From Shimia sp. R10_1 (GTDB taxonomy: Bacteria > Pseudomonadota > Alphaproteobacteria > Rhodobacterales > Rhodobacteraceae): a stretch of DNA of 64,000 nucleotides. Below are positions 7,849 to 17,920 of the stretch, in pieces; the first letter of the stretch is position 1; the number at the start of each line of letters is the position of its first letter. The stretch lies in NCBI RefSeq assembly GCF_017744095.1, contig NZ_JAGHQX010000001.1, positions 124,001 through 188,000 on the forward strand. Reading direction: 5' to 3'. A program made the translations under genes and the position numbers. The notes beneath the pieces were generated by a model that made no database searches, was not told the origin of the DNA, and saw only the letters and a program-made list of their open reading frames with translations.

Positions 7849-8732
7849 TGGCGTTTCAGCAGGAGCTATTGGCGCATTTACAGAGCGGTGCCACAACGGT
7901 CGCGCGGGCATGGGGGATTGTGCGCAAAGATGGTGTGCGTCTGGGCTTTACGGACCACGATCGGGATTTGAGCTTTGAAGGATTTGAGTTTCGCGCTTCA
8001 ACTGGTTTGACGGCAAGTGCGCTTGAGCAGGGCACGGGGCTTGCGGTGGACAATAGCGAGGCTGTTGGAGTGCTGAGTGACGCGTCAGTGCGATCAGAAG
8101 ACATTGCGGCGGGCCGCCTTGATGGTGCCGAGGTGATCTGCTGGCTGGTCAACTGGGCACAGACCTCTGAGCGCAGCGTTCTGTTTCGTGGCGCGCTTGG
8201 AGAGCTGCGGCAGGCTGGCGGTGCTTTTGTAGCGGAGTTGCGCGGATTGTCTGAACGGCTGAATATGCCGCGTGGGCGGGTTTATCAGCGGGCGTGCTCC
8301 GCTGTTTTGGGGGATATGCGCTGCGGCATAGATGTGCGAGATCCGGCTTTTTCCGTGGAGGCTACGCTGGTCTCTCAAGCGGATCGACGGGTGTTTCGCT
8401 TTGATGACTTAGAGAATTTTGCGGCGGGGTGGTTCACCCATGGGCAATTGCGTGTGTTGAGCGGTGAAAGCCTCGGGCTGACCGGTTTGATAAAGCGCGA
8501 CGTTTCTGAGCCAGACAGCCGGGTGATCGAGTTGTGGGAGGCCTTGCCGCTTGATGTTATGGCCGGAGACCAGCTGCGCCTGATTGCGGGCTGCGACAAG
8601 CGATTTTCGACCTGTGGCGCAAAATTTGACAATCGTCTGAATTTTCAGGGCTTTCCTGACATTCCCGGAGAAGATTGGATCACCAGCTATCCCACCAAAA
8701 CGGGCAACAACAGCGGGGGGAGCTTGCGATGA
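7848..8732 (+). CDS. GTA tail hub protein, DUF2163 (gp13)
   Basis: A 294-residue DUF2163 (phage BR0599 family) protein, the hub at the tail tip. It has the N-terminal block ARAWGIVRKDGVRLGFTDHDRDL and a C-terminal domain with four cysteines in two pairs, Cys150/Cys159 and Cys249/Cys256. The lambda tail-tip protein L, regarded as a relative, uses four C-terminal cysteines to hold an iron-sulfur cluster, so a cluster here is likely by homology but not proven by the sequence. It overlaps the NlpC/P60 gene by four bases. Confidence 0.9.
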   Translation: MAFQQELLAHLQSGATTVARAWGIVRKDGVRLGFTDHDRDLSFEGFEFRASTGLTASALEQGTGLAVDNSEAVGVLSDASVRSEDIAAGRLDGAEVICWLVNWAQTSERSVLFRGALGELRQAGGAFVAELRGLSERLNMPRGRVYQRACSAVLGDMRCGIDVRDPAFSVEATLVSQADRRVFRFDDLENFAAGWFTHGQLRVLSGESLGLTGLIKRDVSEPDSRVIELWEALPLDVMAGDQLRLIAGCDKRFSTCGAKFDNRLNFQGFPDIPGEDWITSYPTKTGNNSGGSLR

Positions 8733-9196
8733 ACACAGCAGACGGAGCCCTGGTCGTGGACATTGCGCGGCGTTGGATTGGCACACCCTATCGCCATCAG
8801 GCGAGTGCCTTAGGGGCCGGCGCGGATTGTCTTGGCCTGATACGCGGCGTGTGGCGCACGCTCTATGGGCAGGAGGCCGCTTTGGTGCCGCCTTATACGC
8901 GAGATTGGTCTGAGGCGCGCGGTCAAGAGGTGCTTTGGCAAGCTGCCGCGCGCTATTTGATACCCAAATCGCTGTCGGAGGAAGCTGCAGGGGATGTGCT
9001 GTTGTTTCGGATGAAATCAGGCGCTGTGGCCAAACACTTGGGCATTGTGGCGCGTTTGGGAGACATGGCCAGCGTGATCCATGCATACGGCGGCCATGCG
9101 GTTGTCGAAAACGCGTTGAGCTTACCCTGGCGGCGGCGCATTGTGGGGCGATTTGCCTTTCCGGCGCCTGAGGAGGGCGACACATGGCAACTGTGA
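8729..9196 (+). CDS. GTA tail peptidase, NlpC/P60 family (gp14)
   Basis: A 155-residue NlpC/P60 cysteine peptidase. The nucleophile is Cys34 in GAGADCLGLIRG, and the His is His103 in AKHLGIVARLG. In GTAs the tail-tip peptidase is thought to cut peptidoglycan cross-links so that the tail can cross the wall of the recipient cell. The ATG overlaps the stop of gp13, and its own 3' end overlaps gp15 by 13 bases. Its length agrees with GTA members of the family. Confidence 0.92.
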   Translation: MNTADGALVVDIARRWIGTPYRHQASALGAGADCLGLIRGVWRTLYGQEAALVPPYTRDWSEARGQEVLWQAAARYLIPKSLSEEAAGDVLLFRMKSGAVAKHLGIVARLGDMASVIHAYGGHAVVENALSLPWRRRIVGRFAFPAPEEGDTWQL

Positions 9197-12100
9197 TTTT
9201 GGCTGCTGCGGGCGCAGCGATTGGGGGCTCTATCGGTGGCACTGTTGCGGCAGGGATCACAACAGCGGCAGTGGGCCGCTTTGCAGGCGCAACGGTTGGC
9301 AAGCTGATCGATCAGAGTTTACTTGGGGGCGGTGCTGATGTTGTTGAAACCGGCAAGGTTGAGCGCTTTCGCCTCACAGGATCTGCTGAAGGGGCCGCGC
9401 AGGCGCGGGTCTTTGGACGGGTGCGCCTGCCGGGTCAAGTGATCTGGGCGACGCGGTTTCTGGAAACGGTCACAGAAACCGAAGGGGGCGGAGGTAAGGG
9501 GCGGCCAAGCCAGCCAAAGACCGTGAGCTACAGTTATTCCGTGTCTTTGGCGATTGCGCTTTGTGAAGGGGAAATCGCGCGGGTTGGGCGTGTCTGGGCG
9601 GATGGCATTGAAATCTCGCCCAATGATCTGACACTGCGTGTGCATTATGGCACGGGAGATCAATTGCCGGATCCTAAAATTGAAGCTGTCGAAGGTAGCG
9701 GGGCTGTGCCTGCGTTTCGTGGCACTGCCTATGTGGTGATTGAAGATCTAGAGCTCGCGCCTTTCGGCAACCGCGTGCCTCAGTTCAGTTTTGAAGTGGT
9801 GCGCCCAACGCCGAAATCGGTTCCAAGTCATGTGTCCGATTATGCAGAAACTGTGCGGGCTGTAGCCCTGATGCCGGGCACGGGGGAGTACGCTTTGGCA
9901 GAGACGCCGGTTTATCTGCAACGGGACGGCGGGGAAACACGCGCAGCCAATGAGAATACGCCGTCTGGTAAGGCTGACCTTGTGACATCTATTGATGCGC
10001 TCACCGAAGAGCTGCCCAATTGCAAGGCTACGTCGCTGATTGTCAGTTGGTTTGGCGATGATCTGCGGGTGGGACATTGTACGCTGCGCCCCAAAGTGGA
10101 GCAGAGCGATGTGGATGGGGAGGCGATGCCCTGGCGGGTCGCGGGTGTGAACCGCAGTGCAGCGCAGGAGGTTGCAAAGCTTGATGGGCGGCCTGTCTAT
10201 GGAGGCACACCTTCAGACGCGTCTGTGATCCAAGCGATCCGCCATTTGCAGGGCGCTGGGCAGGAGGTGATGTTTTACCCCTTTATCTTGATGGAACAGC
10301 TCGCGGACAATGGGCGCGCGGATCCTTGGAGTGATGACACGGATCAGCCTGTTCTGCCGTGGCGGGGGCGGATCACTCTTTCCAAGGCGCCAGGGCAGAC
10401 AGGCTCTCCGGATGGAACCGCGACAGCAGAGGGAGAGGTTGCCACGTTCTTTGGCACTGCACGCGCGGTGGACTTTCAGGTTTCCACAGAGGGCGTGAGC
10501 TACGCTGGTCCTGATGAATGGTCCTACAGGCGGTTCATTTTGCACAACGCGGCGCTGTGCGCCGCTGCTGGTGGCGTTGATGCGTTCTGTATTGGTTCGG
10601 AAATGCGGAGCCTTACGCAGATCAGAGGAGCCGCCGGATTTCCGGCAGTGACCCAGTTGATCGCGCTTGCTGCAGAGGTGCGTGCCTTGCTCGGTCCGTC
10701 GGTGAAGATTGGCTATGCCGCAGATTGGTCAGAGTACTTTGGGTATCAGCCACAGGATGGCAGTGGGGATGTTTATTTCCATCTTGATCCGCTTTGGGCG
10801 GATGATGAGATCGATTTCATTGGGATCGATAACTATATGCCACTGTCTGACTGGCGCGATGACGTTGGCCATATCGACGGAGCAATTTGGGATGCGGTGC
10901 ACAACATTGAATACCTAAAGACCCAAGTGGCCGGAGGAGAGGGCTATGACTGGTATTATCCGTCACAAGAGGCGCGGGATGCGCAGGCTCGCAGCCCCAT
11001 TGAAGATGGCGCCTACGGTGAACCCTGGGTGTTTCGCTACAAAGATATCAAAAACTGGTGGTCCAATCCCCATCATGACCGTGTTGCTGGCATGCGACAA
11101 ACGTCTCCGACGGACTGGATCCCAGGTTCAAAGCCCATCTGGTTTACGGAAATAGGCTGTGCCGCGATTGATCGGGGCACCAATCAGCCCAATAAGTTCC
11201 TGGATGAGAAATCTTCGGAGTCTGCGCTTCCATATTATTCGCGTGGCATTCGGGATGACTTGATGCAGCAGTCTTACTTGCAGGCCTTGCACGAATATTG
11301 GAATGTTGAGGCGCATAACCCGCTGTCAGACATTTATGATGCGCCAATGCTGGATACGGCACGCATGTTTGCATGGGCATGGGATGCGCGCCCGTTTCCT
11401 GCGTTTCCCAATGAGCGCAACTTGTGGACCGATGGGGGAAACTATGCCAAGGGGCATTGGCTGAATGGGCGCGCAACCAATCGCACGCTTGCAGCAGTTG
11501 TTGAGGAGATTTGCGTGGCCTCCGGTGTCGCGCACTATGATGTTTCTGGTCTTTACGGTGTTGTGCGCGGATATGTGCAAGCTGACGTGGCTGATGGTCG
11601 TGCGGCATTGCAGCCTTTGATGTTGCGCCATGGGTTTGATGCGTTTGAGCGCGATGGGGTTCTGCATTTTGCGATGCGGGGCTTGCGAGATGACAATGCA
11701 CTCACAGAAGACAAACTAGCGCTTTCAAGCGATATAGATGGGGACTGGGAGCTTAGTCGTACTGCGGATGCAGAGTTGGCAGGACGTGTGCGGCTGAACT
11801 TCACATTGGCTGAGCGGGATTTCGATGCGGTCTCTGAGGAAGCGATCCTGCATGATGAGGCAAGCTTTGCCGTTTCTCAAAGTGAAGTGCCAGAAGTGAT
11901 GACACGTGGTGAGGGACGCCAGACAGCAGAGCGCTGGTTGGCAGAAGCGCGCGTGGCACGGGATCGTGTGAAGCTGGCTTTGCCGCCCAGCCGAATGGAT
12001 CTGGGCGCCGGGGATGTGGTCACCCTCGCTCATACAGAGATCGCGCAACAGAGTTTCCGACTCGACCGGGTAGCGCAACAGGGCGCGCAGGTGCTTGAAG

Positions 12101-13110
12101 GCGCCAGGGTCGAACGCGCGATCTATAGAGTGTCAGAGGCCGAGAGTGATCCGCCGCGCGGAAATGGGTTTCGGCCGCCTGTGCCGGTGCGCACGCTGTT
12201 TCTGGATGTGCCGCTGATGACAGGTGATGAAATTCCTCATGCGCCTCATATCGCCTGTACGGCCAATCCATGGCCGGGGCGTGTGGCTGTCTATGCAAGC
12301 GATACAGAGAATGGCTATACCTTAGATCAGCTGCTGGAAAGTCCGGCAACAATCGGGATTACGCGGTCTCCGCTGTTGGCAGCCTCAGCTGGTCGCTTGG
12401 ACAAAGGCGCTGGGCTTGATGTGGAGTTGATCCACGGCGCCTTACAGAGCGTGTCTGACCTTGGGCTTCTGAATGGTGGCAATCTCTCCTTTGTCGGGGA
12501 TGGGGCGTCGGACAATTGGGAAGCGATTCAGTTTCAGCGCGCCGAGCTGATCGGACCAAACCGCTTTCGGCTTTCGGGACGGTTGCGCGGGCAGTTGGGC
12601 ACCGAAGGCAATATCCATACCGAATGGCCAGAAGGCAGTTACGTTGTGTTTGTGTCCGAGGCCATCACGCAACTCAATTTGCCACGCAGATATCGGGGGG
12701 CGTTGCGGAACTATCGCGTGGGACCGGCGCAGCGTGCGCTCTCTGATGCGACATACCGGCGGTACACAGAGGCGTTTGATGGCATTGGGTTGCGTCCTTA
12801 TGCGCCCGTGCATCTTCGGATAACACAAGTCGCAAACGGCGCGCTCGCTGTGCGATGGATCAGACGCACGCGGATTGATGGTGACAATTGGGACGGTCTT
12901 GAGGTGCCGCTGGGGGAAGAAACAGAGGCCTATCTGCTGCGTGTTTATGCTGGCGATGCGCTCATCCGCGAAGAACAGGTGTCTGTTCCGGCATGGACAT
13001 ATGCGCAAGAGATGCAGAGCGCAGATGGCTTTGGCGCTGAGGGCCGTATCGAAGTGGCGCAGATCTCTGCTGTGTTTGGTCCGGGGCGTTGGGCATCAAT
13101 TTCTGTTTAA
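9184..13110 (+). CDS. GTA large tail-tip protein with TIM-barrel domain (gp15)
   Basis: A 1308-residue protein, the largest of the cluster (called megatron in R. capsulatus). The N-terminus has a Gly/Ala-rich hydrophobic segment (residues about 4-35) that may insert into a membrane or line the tube. A glycosidase-like TIM barrel spans about residues 440-720 (VDAFCIGSEMRSL, DEIDFIGIDNYMPLSDW, KPIWFTEIG); the acidic residues are present, but activity cannot be judged. The C-terminal half belongs to the phage-tail_3 type and is beta-rich. The protein forms the tip that contacts and penetrates the recipient envelope. It is the last GTA gene in the window; cysE follows after 111 bases. Confidence 0.92.
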   Translation: MATVILAAAGAAIGGSIGGTVAAGITTAAVGRFAGATVGKLIDQSLLGGGADVVETGKVERFRLTGSAEGAAQARVFGRVRLPGQVIWATRFLETVTETEGGGGKGRPSQPKTVSYSYSVSLAIALCEGEIARVGRVWADGIEISPNDLTLRVHYGTGDQLPDPKIEAVEGSGAVPAFRGTAYVVIEDLELAPFGNRVPQFSFEVVRPTPKSVPSHVSDYAETVRAVALMPGTGEYALAETPVYLQRDGGETRAANENTPSGKADLVTSIDALTEELPNCKATSLIVSWFGDDLRVGHCTLRPKVEQSDVDGEAMPWRVAGVNRSAAQEVAKLDGRPVYGGTPSDASVIQAIRHLQGAGQEVMFYPFILMEQLADNGRADPWSDDTDQPVLPWRGRITLSKAPGQTGSPDGTATAEGEVATFFGTARAVDFQVSTEGVSYAGPDEWSYRRFILHNAALCAAAGGVDAFCIGSEMRSLTQIRGAAGFPAVTQLIALAAEVRALLGPSVKIGYAADWSEYFGYQPQDGSGDVYFHLDPLWADDEIDFIGIDNYMPLSDWRDDVGHIDGAIWDAVHNIEYLKTQVAGGEGYDWYYPSQEARDAQARSPIEDGAYGEPWVFRYKDIKNWWSNPHHDRVAGMRQTSPTDWIPGSKPIWFTEIGCAAIDRGTNQPNKFLDEKSSESALPYYSRGIRDDLMQQSYLQALHEYWNVEAHNPLSDIYDAPMLDTARMFAWAWDARPFPAFPNERNLWTDGGNYAKGHWLNGRATNRTLAAVVEEICVASGVAHYDVSGLYGVVRGYVQADVADGRAALQPLMLRHGFDAFERDGVLHFAMRGLRDDNALTEDKLALSSDIDGDWELSRTADAELAGRVRLNFTLAERDFDAVSEEAILHDEASFAVSQSEVPEVMTRGEGRQTAERWLAEARVARDRVKLALPPSRMDLGAGDVVTLAHTEIAQQSFRLDRVAQQGAQVLEGARVERAIYRVSEAESDPPRGNGFRPPVPVRTLFLDVPLMTGDEIPHAPHIACTANPWPGRVAVYASDTENGYTLDQLLESPATIGITRSPLLAASAGRLDKGAGLDVELIHGALQSVSDLGLLNGGNLSFVGDGASDNWEAIQFQRAELIGPNRFRLSGRLRGQLGTEGNIHTEWPEGSYVVFVSEAITQLNLPRRYRGALRNYRVGPAQRALSDATYRRYTEAFDGIGLRPYAPVHLRITQVANGALAVRWIRRTRIDGDNWDGLEVPLGEETEAYLLRVYAGDALIREEQVSVPAWTYAQEMQSADGFGAEGRIEVAQISAVFGPGRWASISV

Positions 13111-13221
13111 TCGCCTGAAATGAGGTGTTCCATTCACGGTGGTTTTATGCGCAATCACACCTTTGAATTTGGCGCTGGGCAACTACCTAGTGTAAACTGG
13201 CGGGAACAGAAAGGTGTGACC

Positions 13222-14040
13222 ATGGCTGAGATGCAACCCAAAGTGACCGAGCTAGATCCGGTTTGGCAGCAGATCACGCGTGAAGCCCAAGAGGCAGTGC
13301 GTGAGGAACCCCTGATGGGGGGATTGGTGCACGCCTGTGTGTTGCACCATCAGACGATAGAACGCGCACTGAGTTATCGTTTTGCGGCAAAGCTGTCGTC
13401 TAATGAGATGTCGATGGTGATTTTGCGAGAGATTGCCGATGAAGCTTTTGCTGCGGACCCGTCATTGTCTGCCGCAGCGCGCGCCGATCTTATGGCGATC
13501 TACGAGCGAGATCCGGCCTGCCACCGCTTATTGCAGCCAATCCTCTACTTCAAAGGCTACCAGGCTGTTCAAGCCTACCGTATCGGGCATTGGCTGTGGA
13601 AGCAGGGGCGCTTTGATCTGTCCTATTTCATTCAGATGCGCACCAGCGAAATCTTTGGTATCGACATTCATCCTGCCGCCAAAATCGGCAAAGGCATCAT
13701 GATTGACCACGCCCATTCCATCGTGATCGGCGAAACAGCGGTGGTTGGCGACAATGTGTCGATGCTGCATTCGGTGACACTCGGCGGCACCGGCAAAGAG
13801 GAAGAAGACCGTCACCCCAAGATTGGGGACGGTGTTCTGATCGGCGCTGGAGCAAAGGTTCTGGGCAATATTCGTATTGGCCATTGCAGCCGTATTGCCG
13901 CTGGCTCAGTGGTGCTGCAAGAGGTGCCGCCCTGCAAGACCGTGGCCGGCGTACCCGCAAAAGTTGTCGGTGAAGCTGGGTGTGACCAGCCCGCAGTGAG
14001 CATGGATCAGGTTTTGTCAGGCGCAGGAAAGGCAAAGTAA
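13222..14040 (+). CDS. cysE: Serine O-acetyltransferase
   Basis: A 272-residue serine acetyltransferase, which makes O-acetylserine from serine and acetyl-CoA as the first step of cysteine synthesis in the cytoplasm. It has the helical N-terminal domain (DPVWQQITREAQEAVREEPLM) and a left-handed beta helix of hexapeptide repeats. The catalytic Asp162-His163 pair sits in IMIDHAHSIVIGETA, followed by SVTLGGTGKEEEDRHPKIGDG and the cofactor-binding GAGAKVLGNI turn. The ATG at 13222 follows GAAAGG at seven bases; a longer frame from 13120 lacks a good ribosome binding site. It is the gene next to the GTA cluster and is not part of the particle. A strong terminator follows. Confidence 0.96.
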   Translation: MAEMQPKVTELDPVWQQITREAQEAVREEPLMGGLVHACVLHHQTIERALSYRFAAKLSSNEMSMVILREIADEAFAADPSLSAAARADLMAIYERDPACHRLLQPILYFKGYQAVQAYRIGHWLWKQGRFDLSYFIQMRTSEIFGIDIHPAAKIGKGIMIDHAHSIVIGETAVVGDNVSMLHSVTLGGTGKEEEDRHPKIGDGVLIGAGAKVLGNIRIGHCSRIAAGSVVLQEVPPCKTVAGVPAKVVGEAGCDQPAVSMDQVLSGAGKAK

Positions 14041-14059
14041 ACGCCTGATTAGATTTATG

Positions 14060-14098
14060 AAAAACGGCCTGGAACCCAATAAGTTCCAGGCCGTTTTT
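14060..14098. terminator. Bidirectional terminator between cysE and pdhC
   Basis: A perfect 16-bp stem (14060-14075 with 14083-14098) around a 7-base loop. The stem ends in A5 on one side and T5 on the other, so it can stop transcription from both cysE (+) and the convergent pdh operon (-). Confidence 0.93.
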
Positions 14099-14109
14099 CG
14101 TTTGTCGTC

Positions 14110-15405
14110 TTAGGCGAGCATGGCCATTGGGTTCTCAAGATTGTCAACAATCGCCTGCAGCAGTTGCGCCCCTAAAGCGCCGTCGATCACGCGGTGATCC
14201 ACAGACAGGGTCACCGACATCACCGTTGCCGCGCTGATTTGGCCGTCTTCGTCTACGATCGGTTTCTTGACACCGGCGCCGACGGCGAGAATTGCACCGT
14301 GGGGCGGGTTGATCACCGCGTCAAAGTTGTCGATGCCAAACATGCCTAGGTTGGAAATCGCAAAACTGCCGCCCTGATACTCATGCGGGGCCAGTTTACG
14401 GTCTCGGGCACGTGTGGCGAGGTCTTTCATCTCAGTTGATAGGGCGGACAATGACTTCATCTCCGCATCTTTCAGCACCGGCGTGAATAGGCCGCCTTCG
14501 ATGGCGACCGCGACGGCCACATCGGAGGGTTTGAGCTTCAAAATCCGGTCGTTGGCCCAGACGGCGTTGGCATCCGGCACCTCTTGCAGGGCCAAAGCAC
14601 ACGCTTTGATGATGAAATCATTGACCGAGAGCTTTGCCCCGCGTTTTTCCAACTGTTTGTTGAGTTGGCTGCGGAAGGCCAGAAGCGCATCCAATTTGAT
14701 GTCGCGCCGCAGATAGAAATGCGGAATCGACTGTTTGGCCTCTGTCAGGCGGGCGGCGATGGTTTTGCGCATGCCATCAAGGGCGACTTCCTCAAAGTCG
14801 CGGTCTGCATACATGCGCAGGACGGTATCTGCCTCAGGGCCGCTGGGCATCGGAGCGGTTTTGGCTGCTGGGGCAGGTGTTGCAGATACTTTGGCCGCGG
14901 CGGGGGCGGCGCTTGCGCCTTCTACATCAGCTTTCACGATCCGACCGCGCGGGCCGGAGCCTGTGAGTGTGGCGAGATCAATGCCTTTGTCAGCCGCTAT
15001 TCTGCGCGCGAGCGGGGAGGCAAAGATACGATTGCCATCGGAGCTAACAGAAGCGGAAGGCGCAGGGGCGCTGGCAGCGGGTGTTTTGGGGGCCTCGGGT
15101 GCTTCTGCAGGCGCTGCCGATGGCATAGCTGCAGATGCGACGCCAATATCATCCGCGCTTTCGCCATCTTCGAGCAAAATCGCGATAACGGCGTTGACTT
15201 GAACCCCTTCAGAGCCTTCCGGGATCAGAATCTTGCCGACCACACCGTCTTCGACGGCTTCAAACTCCATCGTGGCCTTGTCGGTTTCGATTTCGGCCAG
15301 CAAGTCACCAGAGGACACTTCATCGCCCTCTTTGACGAGCCATTTGGCCAAAGTGCCTTCTTCCATCGTGGGGGAAAGCGCGGGCATGAGGATTTCTATG
15401 GGCAT
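14110..15405 (-). CDS. pdhC: Pyruvate dehydrogenase E2, dihydrolipoamide acetyltransferase
   Basis: A 431-residue E2 core subunit of the pyruvate dehydrogenase complex; it moves the acetyl group from the lipoyl arm to CoA. One lipoyl domain (residues 1-80) carries the lipoylated Lys43 in [10 protein letters not shown]. An Ala/Pro-rich linker, the peripheral subunit-binding domain (about 128-165, [16 protein letters not shown] and [13 protein letters not shown]) and the catalytic domain follow. The catalytic HRVIDG motif (His404, Asp408) is near the end. Its lipoyl domain is almost identical to that of the neighbouring PdhB. It is the last gene of the pdhA-pdhB-pdhC operon and ends at the shared terminator. 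Confidence 0.96.
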   Translation of the reverse strand: MPIEILMPALSPTMEEGTLAKWLVKEGDEVSSGDLLAEIETDKATMEFEAVEDGVVGKILIPEGSEGVQVNAVIAILLEDGESADDIGVASAAMPSAAPAEAPEAPKTPAASAPAPSASVSSDGNRIFASPLARRIAADKGIDLATLTGSGPRGRIVKADVEGASAAPAAAKVSATPAPAAKTAPMPSGPEADTVLRMYADRDFEEVALDGMRKTIAARLTEAKQSIPHFYLRRDIKLDALLAFRSQLNKQLEKRGAKLSVNDFIIKACALALQEVPDANAVWANDRILKLKPSDVAVAVAIEGGLFTPVLKDAEMKSLSALSTEMKDLATRARDRKLAPHEYQGGSFAISNLGMFGIDNFDAVINPPHGAILAVGAGVKKPIVDEDGQISAATVMSVTLSVDHRVIDGALGAQLLQAIVDNLENPMAMLA

Positions 15406-15417
15406 CTGCGTCTCTCC

Positions 15418-16788
15418 TCACCGATAGGTCACTTGTTTCACTGCCGCGATGACCTCATCGGTGGTCGTCAGCGCCAGTTTTTCGAGGTTTGCGGCATAAG
15501 GCATGGGCACATCTTTGCCGGTGCAATTGAGTACCGGGGCGTCCAGATAATCAAAGGCGCGCTGCATGATGGTGGCCGAGAGGTGGTTGCCGATGGAGCC
15601 GACGGGCCAGCCTTCTTCAACCGTAACGCAGCGGTTGGTTTTCATCACCGAGGCAATCACCGTGTCATAGTCAATCGGGCGCAGGGTGCGCAGGTCGATG
15701 ATTTCGGCGGAAATGCCGTCTTCAGCCAGCTTATCCGCCGCCTCAAGCGCATATTGCATGCCGATGCCGAAGCTTACGATGGTGACATCGGAGCCTTCAC
15801 GCCAGATGCGTGCCTTGCCAAAAGGAATGGTGAAATCCTCGATGTCTGGCACGTCAAAGCTGCGGCCGTACATGATCTCGTTTTCCAGGAAAATCACCGG
15901 GTTTGGATCGCGGATGGCGGATTTCAGCAAGCCTTTGGCATCTGAGGCCGAATAGGGCATCGCCACCTTCAAGCCCGGGATTTGAGCATACCATGCGGCA
16001 TAATCCTGGCTGTGTTGCGCGCCGACGCGGGCAGCGGCACCGTTGGGGCCGCGGAACACCATGGGCGCGCCCATCTGGCCGCCGGACATATAGAGCGTTT
16101 TGGCAGCAGAATTGATAATCTGGTCAATGGCCTGCATGGCAAAGTTGAATGTCATGAATTCAACAATCGGTTTCAGCCCGCCAAAGGCCGCACCAACCGC
16201 GATGCCCGCAAACCCATGCTCGGTGATGGGGGTGTCAATCACCCGTTTGCCGCCAAATTCATCCAACAGACCCTGGCTGACCTTATAGGCGCCCTGATAT
16301 TCGGCAACTTCCTCACCCATGAGGTAGACCTCGCCGTCGGCGCGCATCTCTTCGGCCATGGCGTCGCGCAGGGCCTCGCGCACGGTCTGAGACTTCATGG
16401 GGGTGCCTTCAGGCCAATCGGGGCTCAGATCAGGCGTGGGGGCCTCTGGAGCTGCGACAGAGGCGGGGGCCGCGCTGCTGGCCTCAACCGCAGGTACAGC
16501 GGCCTCAGCAGAAGCTGCGGCGGCTTCCAGTGTGCTGACGTCTTCGCCGTCTTCGGCAAGGATCGCGATTGCGGTGTTGACCGCGACACCTTCGGTGCCT
16601 TCAGCCACCAGAATTTTGCCGATGACGCCCTCGTCAACGGCTTCAAATTCCATTGTGGCTTTGTCGGTTTCAATCTCGGCCAAGATGTCGCCGGATTGTA
16701 CGGTGTCGCCTTCCTTGACCAACCATTTGGCCAGGGTGCCCTCTTCCATGGTGGGCGACAGGGCTGGCATGAGAATTTCAGTAGCCAT
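15418..16788 (-). CDS. pdhB: Pyruvate dehydrogenase E1 beta with N-terminal lipoyl domain
   Basis: A 456-residue E1 beta subunit. Residues 1-80 are a full lipoyl domain (Lys43 in [10 protein letters not shown]), joined by an Ala-rich linker to the transketolase-type beta domain from about residue 135 ([39 protein letters not shown]). Together with PdhA it decarboxylates pyruvate using thiamine diphosphate. The extra lipoyl domain on E1 beta is known in alphaproteobacteria and gives the complex additional swinging arms. It lies 12 bases upstream of pdhC in the same operon. Confidence 0.96.
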   Translation of the reverse strand: MATEILMPALSPTMEEGTLAKWLVKEGDTVQSGDILAEIETDKATMEFEAVDEGVIGKILVAEGTEGVAVNTAIAILAEDGEDVSTLEAAAASAEAAVPAVEASSAAPASVAAPEAPTPDLSPDWPEGTPMKSQTVREALRDAMAEEMRADGEVYLMGEEVAEYQGAYKVSQGLLDEFGGKRVIDTPITEHGFAGIAVGAAFGGLKPIVEFMTFNFAMQAIDQIINSAAKTLYMSGGQMGAPMVFRGPNGAAARVGAQHSQDYAAWYAQIPGLKVAMPYSASDAKGLLKSAIRDPNPVIFLENEIMYGRSFDVPDIEDFTIPFGKARIWREGSDVTIVSFGIGMQYALEAADKLAEDGISAEIIDLRTLRPIDYDTVIASVMKTNRCVTVEEGWPVGSIGNHLSATIMQRAFDYLDAPVLNCTGKDVPMPYAANLEKLALTTTDEVIAAVKQVTYR

Positions 16789-16812
16789 GATAAATGTCCT
16801 CTCGTCCGGGGC

Positions 16813-17802
16813 TTAGGCGTAAATGTCTGTCCAGAGCTCGGCCTCATCAGGCAGCGGGCTCTCTTTGGCAAAATCGGCGGAGGCGTTGACGATGGCTTTG
16901 ATCTCTTTGTCGATCGCCTTCAGATCCTCTTCGCTGGCGTGCTTGCCGGTCAGCAGCATTTGACGCACGTTTTCAATGGGATCACGCTCCTCGCGCATCT
17001 TTTGCACCTCTTCGCGGGTGCGGTATTTTGCGGGGTCAGACATGGAGTGGCCGCGGTAGCGGTAGGTTTTTACTTCGAGGATATAGGGGCCTTTGCCCGC
17101 GCGGCAGTGTTTGACAGCGCGTTCGCCCGCGTCTTTCACCGCAAGCACATCCATGCCGTCGACCATTTCCCCTGGAATGCCAAAGGCTTCGCCGCGTTTG
17201 TAAATATCCTGTGAGGAGGTGGAGCGCGCCTGCGCGGTGCCCATGGCGTATTGGTTGTTTTCAATCACAAAGACCACGGGCAGATCCCAGAGGGCGGCCA
17301 TGTTGAAGGTTTCATAGACCTGTCCCTGATTGGCGGCACCGTCCCCGAAGTAGGTGAAGGTCACGCGGCCGTTGTCTTTGTATTTGTCTGCAAAGGCGAG
17401 GCCGGCGCCAAGTGGCACCTGTGCGCCGACGATGCCGTGGCCGCCGTAGAAATGTTTTTCCTTTGAAAACATATGCATGGAGCCGCCTTTGCCTTTGGAA
17501 TAGCCGCCCTCACGCCCGGTGAGTTCGGCCATCACACCATTGGCGTCCATGCCGCAGGCCAGCATGTGGCCGTGATCGCGATAAGAGGTGATGCGTTTGT
17601 CGCCTTCCTCTGTCGCCGCTTCCAGCCCCACCACAACGGCTTCCTGACCGATGTAGAGGTGGCAGAAACCGCCAATCAGACCCATGCCGTAGAGTTGTCC
17701 TGCTTTCTCTTCAAAGCGCCGGATCAGCAGCATGTCGCGATAGTATTGCGTGAGCTCTTCGCCCGAGACATTGGGCTTCTTTGCAGCACGTTTCGCCGCC
17801 AT
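16813..17802 (-). CDS. pdhA: Pyruvate dehydrogenase E1 alpha
   Basis: A 329-residue E1 alpha subunit binding thiamine diphosphate and Mg2+. The cofactor motif starts with GDG (153-155) and ends with Asn182-Asn183 (VIENNQYAMGT). The two regulatory-loop regions found in the family are present (STSSQDIYKRGEAFG, YRYRGHSMSDPAKYRTREEV). The ATG at 17802 was chosen because GGGAGG lies seven bases upstream; the TTG at 17817 would place the ribosome binding site inside the gene. A perfect inverted repeat lies at 17825-17844, just upstream of that site. It is the first gene of the pdh operon. Confidence 0.96.
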   Translation of the reverse strand: MAAKRAAKKPNVSGEELTQYYRDMLLIRRFEEKAGQLYGMGLIGGFCHLYIGQEAVVVGLEAATEEGDKRITSYRDHGHMLACGMDANGVMAELTGREGGYSKGKGGSMHMFSKEKHFYGGHGIVGAQVPLGAGLAFADKYKDNGRVTFTYFGDGAANQGQVYETFNMAALWDLPVVFVIENNQYAMGTAQARSTSSQDIYKRGEAFGIPGEMVDGMDVLAVKDAGERAVKHCRAGKGPYILEVKTYRYRGHSMSDPAKYRTREEVQKMREERDPIENVRQMLLTGKHASEEDLKAIDKEIKAIVNASADFAKESPLPDEAELWTDIYA

Positions 17803-17824
17803 CGTGGTTCCTCCCAAGTGCTGG

Positions 17825-17844
17825 ATGGTTTAACTTTAAACCAT
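17825..17844. promoter_or_regulatory. Perfect inverted repeat upstream of pdhA
   Basis: ATGGTTTAA (17825-17833) is separated by two bases from its exact reverse complement (17836-17844). It lies 22 bases before the pdhA start and just ahead of the ribosome binding site. Its position suggests an operator for a dimeric repressor. The outer TGGT/ACCA bases recall PdhR-type GntR boxes, but the core differs and the regulator is unknown. Confidence 0.55.
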
Positions 17845-17920
17845 ACTTGCGAAAATGGTAGCGGAAGCCCGTAGCGGTGGCGAGTGAAAAAAGCGTTTGA
17901 TTTTCAGGGAGCTGACAGGA

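Noticed and set aside
13120-13221. An N-terminal extension of cysE
   Set aside because: The extra 34 codons show no similarity to serine acetyltransferases, and the internal ATG has the better ribosome binding site.
14584-15945. A 453-codon plus-strand frame across pdhC and pdhB
   Set aside because: It runs over two clear genes on the other strand, and the protein has no domain-like pattern.
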